Assembly (NCBI GenBank): GCA_023381945.1
Contig: JAMCQY010000157.1
Location: 1 to 5,572 of the forward strand
Source: Deltaproteobacteria bacterium
GTDB taxonomy: Bacteria; Desulfobacterota; Desulfobaccia; Desulfobaccales; 0-14-0-80-60-11
Direction: 5' to 3'
Length of the DNA: 5,572 bases
Both the position numbers and the translations under genes were made by a program. This document shows, piece after piece, positions 4,638 to 5,572 of the stretch. Within the stretch, counting starts at the first letter, position 1. The number at the start of each line of letters is the position of its first letter. The notes under the pieces were generated by a model that worked only from the letters and a program-made list of their open reading frames with translations, ran no database searches and had not been told where the DNA came from.

Positions 4638-5572
4638 GATTCCTTGACCTTGACCCGGGCGCCGTCGGCCAGACCGGGCGGAGGCTTGAGAACCACCCGA
4701 TCGCCCTCCTTGAGGCCTGATAAGACTTCCACCAGGTCGCCCATAGTCTCGCCCACGCCGACCTTGACCAGCCGCGCCTCATTATCTTTGATCACATAGG
4801 CGAAATTCTGGCCCTCCCGGGGCACCAGGGCCGCCTTGGACACGGTCAGGCGAGGCTGGCGCTCGCCGGGCGTAAGCGCCCGGGAAAGGAAGGCCACCTT
4901 GGCGCTCATCTCCGGCAGAATGCGGTTGTCGAACTCCAGGAACTTCACCTTGGTAAGCACGGTGGCTTTGGTGCGGTCAGCGGTGGGGACGATCATGTGA
5001 ACTTCGCCGGCAAAACGCCGGTCGGGAATGGCGTCCAGGCTGATTTCGCAGGGCTGCCCCAGTTTAACCTTTTCCAGGTTGGATTCGGCCACGTCGGCCT
5101 CCACCATCAGGGATTTGAGGTCGGCCATGGTGACCACCGCGGCCCGGGCATTGACCGCGGCCCCAAAAGGCGCCACCACCTCCCCCACCTCGGCGTACTT
5201 GGAGGTCACCACCCCGTCGAAGGGGCTGCGAATGTAGCTGTATTCCAGGGAGGCCTGGGCGTTGGCCAGGGCCGCTTTTTCCACCCGGATACGCGCCTGG
5301 GCGCTGGCCACCCCAGCCTGGGCCTTCTTATAGCGGGCCACCGCGGTATCGAAGTCCTGACGGGCCACCAGCTCCTTTTCCACCAGGGTCTTGTAGCGTT
5401 TATATTGCAGGGCGGCATCCACCAGCTCCGCCTGAGCATTGACCAGACCGGCGTCGGCTTCCTTCACCGCGGCCGCCGCCTGGTTCTTGGCGGCCACCAG
5501 GTCCTCATTTTCCAGGGAGGCGATGATCTCCCCCTTTTTCACCCGGCTGCCCTCCTCCACTCCCTGAAGGAA
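4634..5572 (-). CDS. Periplasmic adaptor (HlyD/MacA-type membrane fusion protein), 5' partial
   Basis: Bridges an inner-membrane ABC transporter to an outer-membrane channel. The reading frame is open to the window edge. The GTG at 5558-5560 is an internal Val, because in-frame Phe-Leu-Gln-Gly precedes it and the surrounding VEEGSRVKKGEII is the first half of a biotinyl-lipoyl domain, so signal peptide and N-terminus are missing. Counting the first visible residue as 1: lipoyl half 1 about 1-24; a long Ala/Lys/Glu-rich alpha-helical hairpin about 25-110; lipoyl half 2 about 111-135 (SYIRSPFDGVV); beta-barrel about 145-225; membrane-proximal domain to the end. The hairpin tip reads RYKTL...A, aligning with the channel-contacting R-x3-L-x6-S motif of AcrA/MacA, with Ala70 in place of Ser. 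The stop overlaps the ATPase start as ATGA, indicating translational coupling and a shared transporter. An RND-pump adaptor is possible by family, but the ABC neighbour argues for a MacA/DevB-like role. The substrate is unknown. Confidence 0.92.
   Translation of the reverse strand, partial: FLQGVEEGSRVKKGEIIASLENEDLVAAKNQAAAAVKEADAGLVNAQAELVDAALQYKRYKTLVEKELVARQDFDTAVARYKKAQAGVASAQARIRVEKAALANAQASLEYSYIRSPFDGVVTSKYAEVGEVVAPFGAAVNARAAVVTMADLKSLMVEADVAESNLEKVKLGQPCEISLDAIPDRRFAGEVHMIVPTADRTKATVLTKVKFLEFDNRILPEMSAKVAFLSRALTPGERQPRLTVSKAALVPREGQNFAYVIKDNEARLVKVGVGETMGDLVEVLSGLKEGDRVVLKPPPGLADGARVKVKES

Overview
The window is one strand-coherent block. Every convincing gene lies on the minus strand, so transcription runs from right (about 5572) to left (1). 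The genes are GC-rich, and a 39% GC stretch (181-330) sits between the last exporter gene and a further gene entering the left edge. The exporter has a periplasmic adaptor of the type that meets a TolC-like outer-membrane channel, so the host should be Gram-negative. The dispersed palindromes and heptamer repeats between genes fit a repeat-rich environmental bacterium. Desulfobacterota (the former Deltaproteobacteria) is my best guess, but nothing here proves it.

Layout in the direction of transcription: (1) a membrane-fusion/adaptor protein (4634-5572, its N-terminus outside the window); (2) an ABC ATPase of the LolD/MacB class (3921-4637), overlapping the adaptor by an ATGA; (3) a uridine phosphorylase (3045-3827), not an exporter component; (4) and (5) two paralogous FtsX/MacB-type permeases (1676-2830 and 392-1543); (6) a 316-base AT-rich non-coding stretch (76-391); (7) the first 25 codons of another gene (1-75), with a strong Shine-Dalgarno inside a structured leader.

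Adaptor, ATPase and the two permeases probably form one tripartite-type exporter or lipid/lipoprotein-handling machine: ATPase in the cytoplasm, permease pair in the inner membrane, adaptor reaching through the periplasm to an outer-membrane channel encoded elsewhere. With two diverged permeases and one ATPase, the membrane part may be a LolC/LolE-like heterodimer. The substrate cannot be read from the sequence. The phosphorylase (uridine + phosphate to uracil + ribose-1-phosphate) has no evident mechanistic link and looks like an insertion into, or a passenger of, the operon.

The most unusual signal is between genes. The phosphorylase and both permeases are each preceded by tandem 7-bp repeats (different heptamers at different genes) that run up to, or within a few bases of, the start codon, and none of the three has a Shine-Dalgarno at normal spacing. 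The gaps before the two permeases share the same heptamer types and the same 28-bp hairpin-forming element, and other palindromes lie alongside. The genes at the ends of the block, by contrast, keep a weak (ATPase) or strong (left-edge gene) ribosome binding site.
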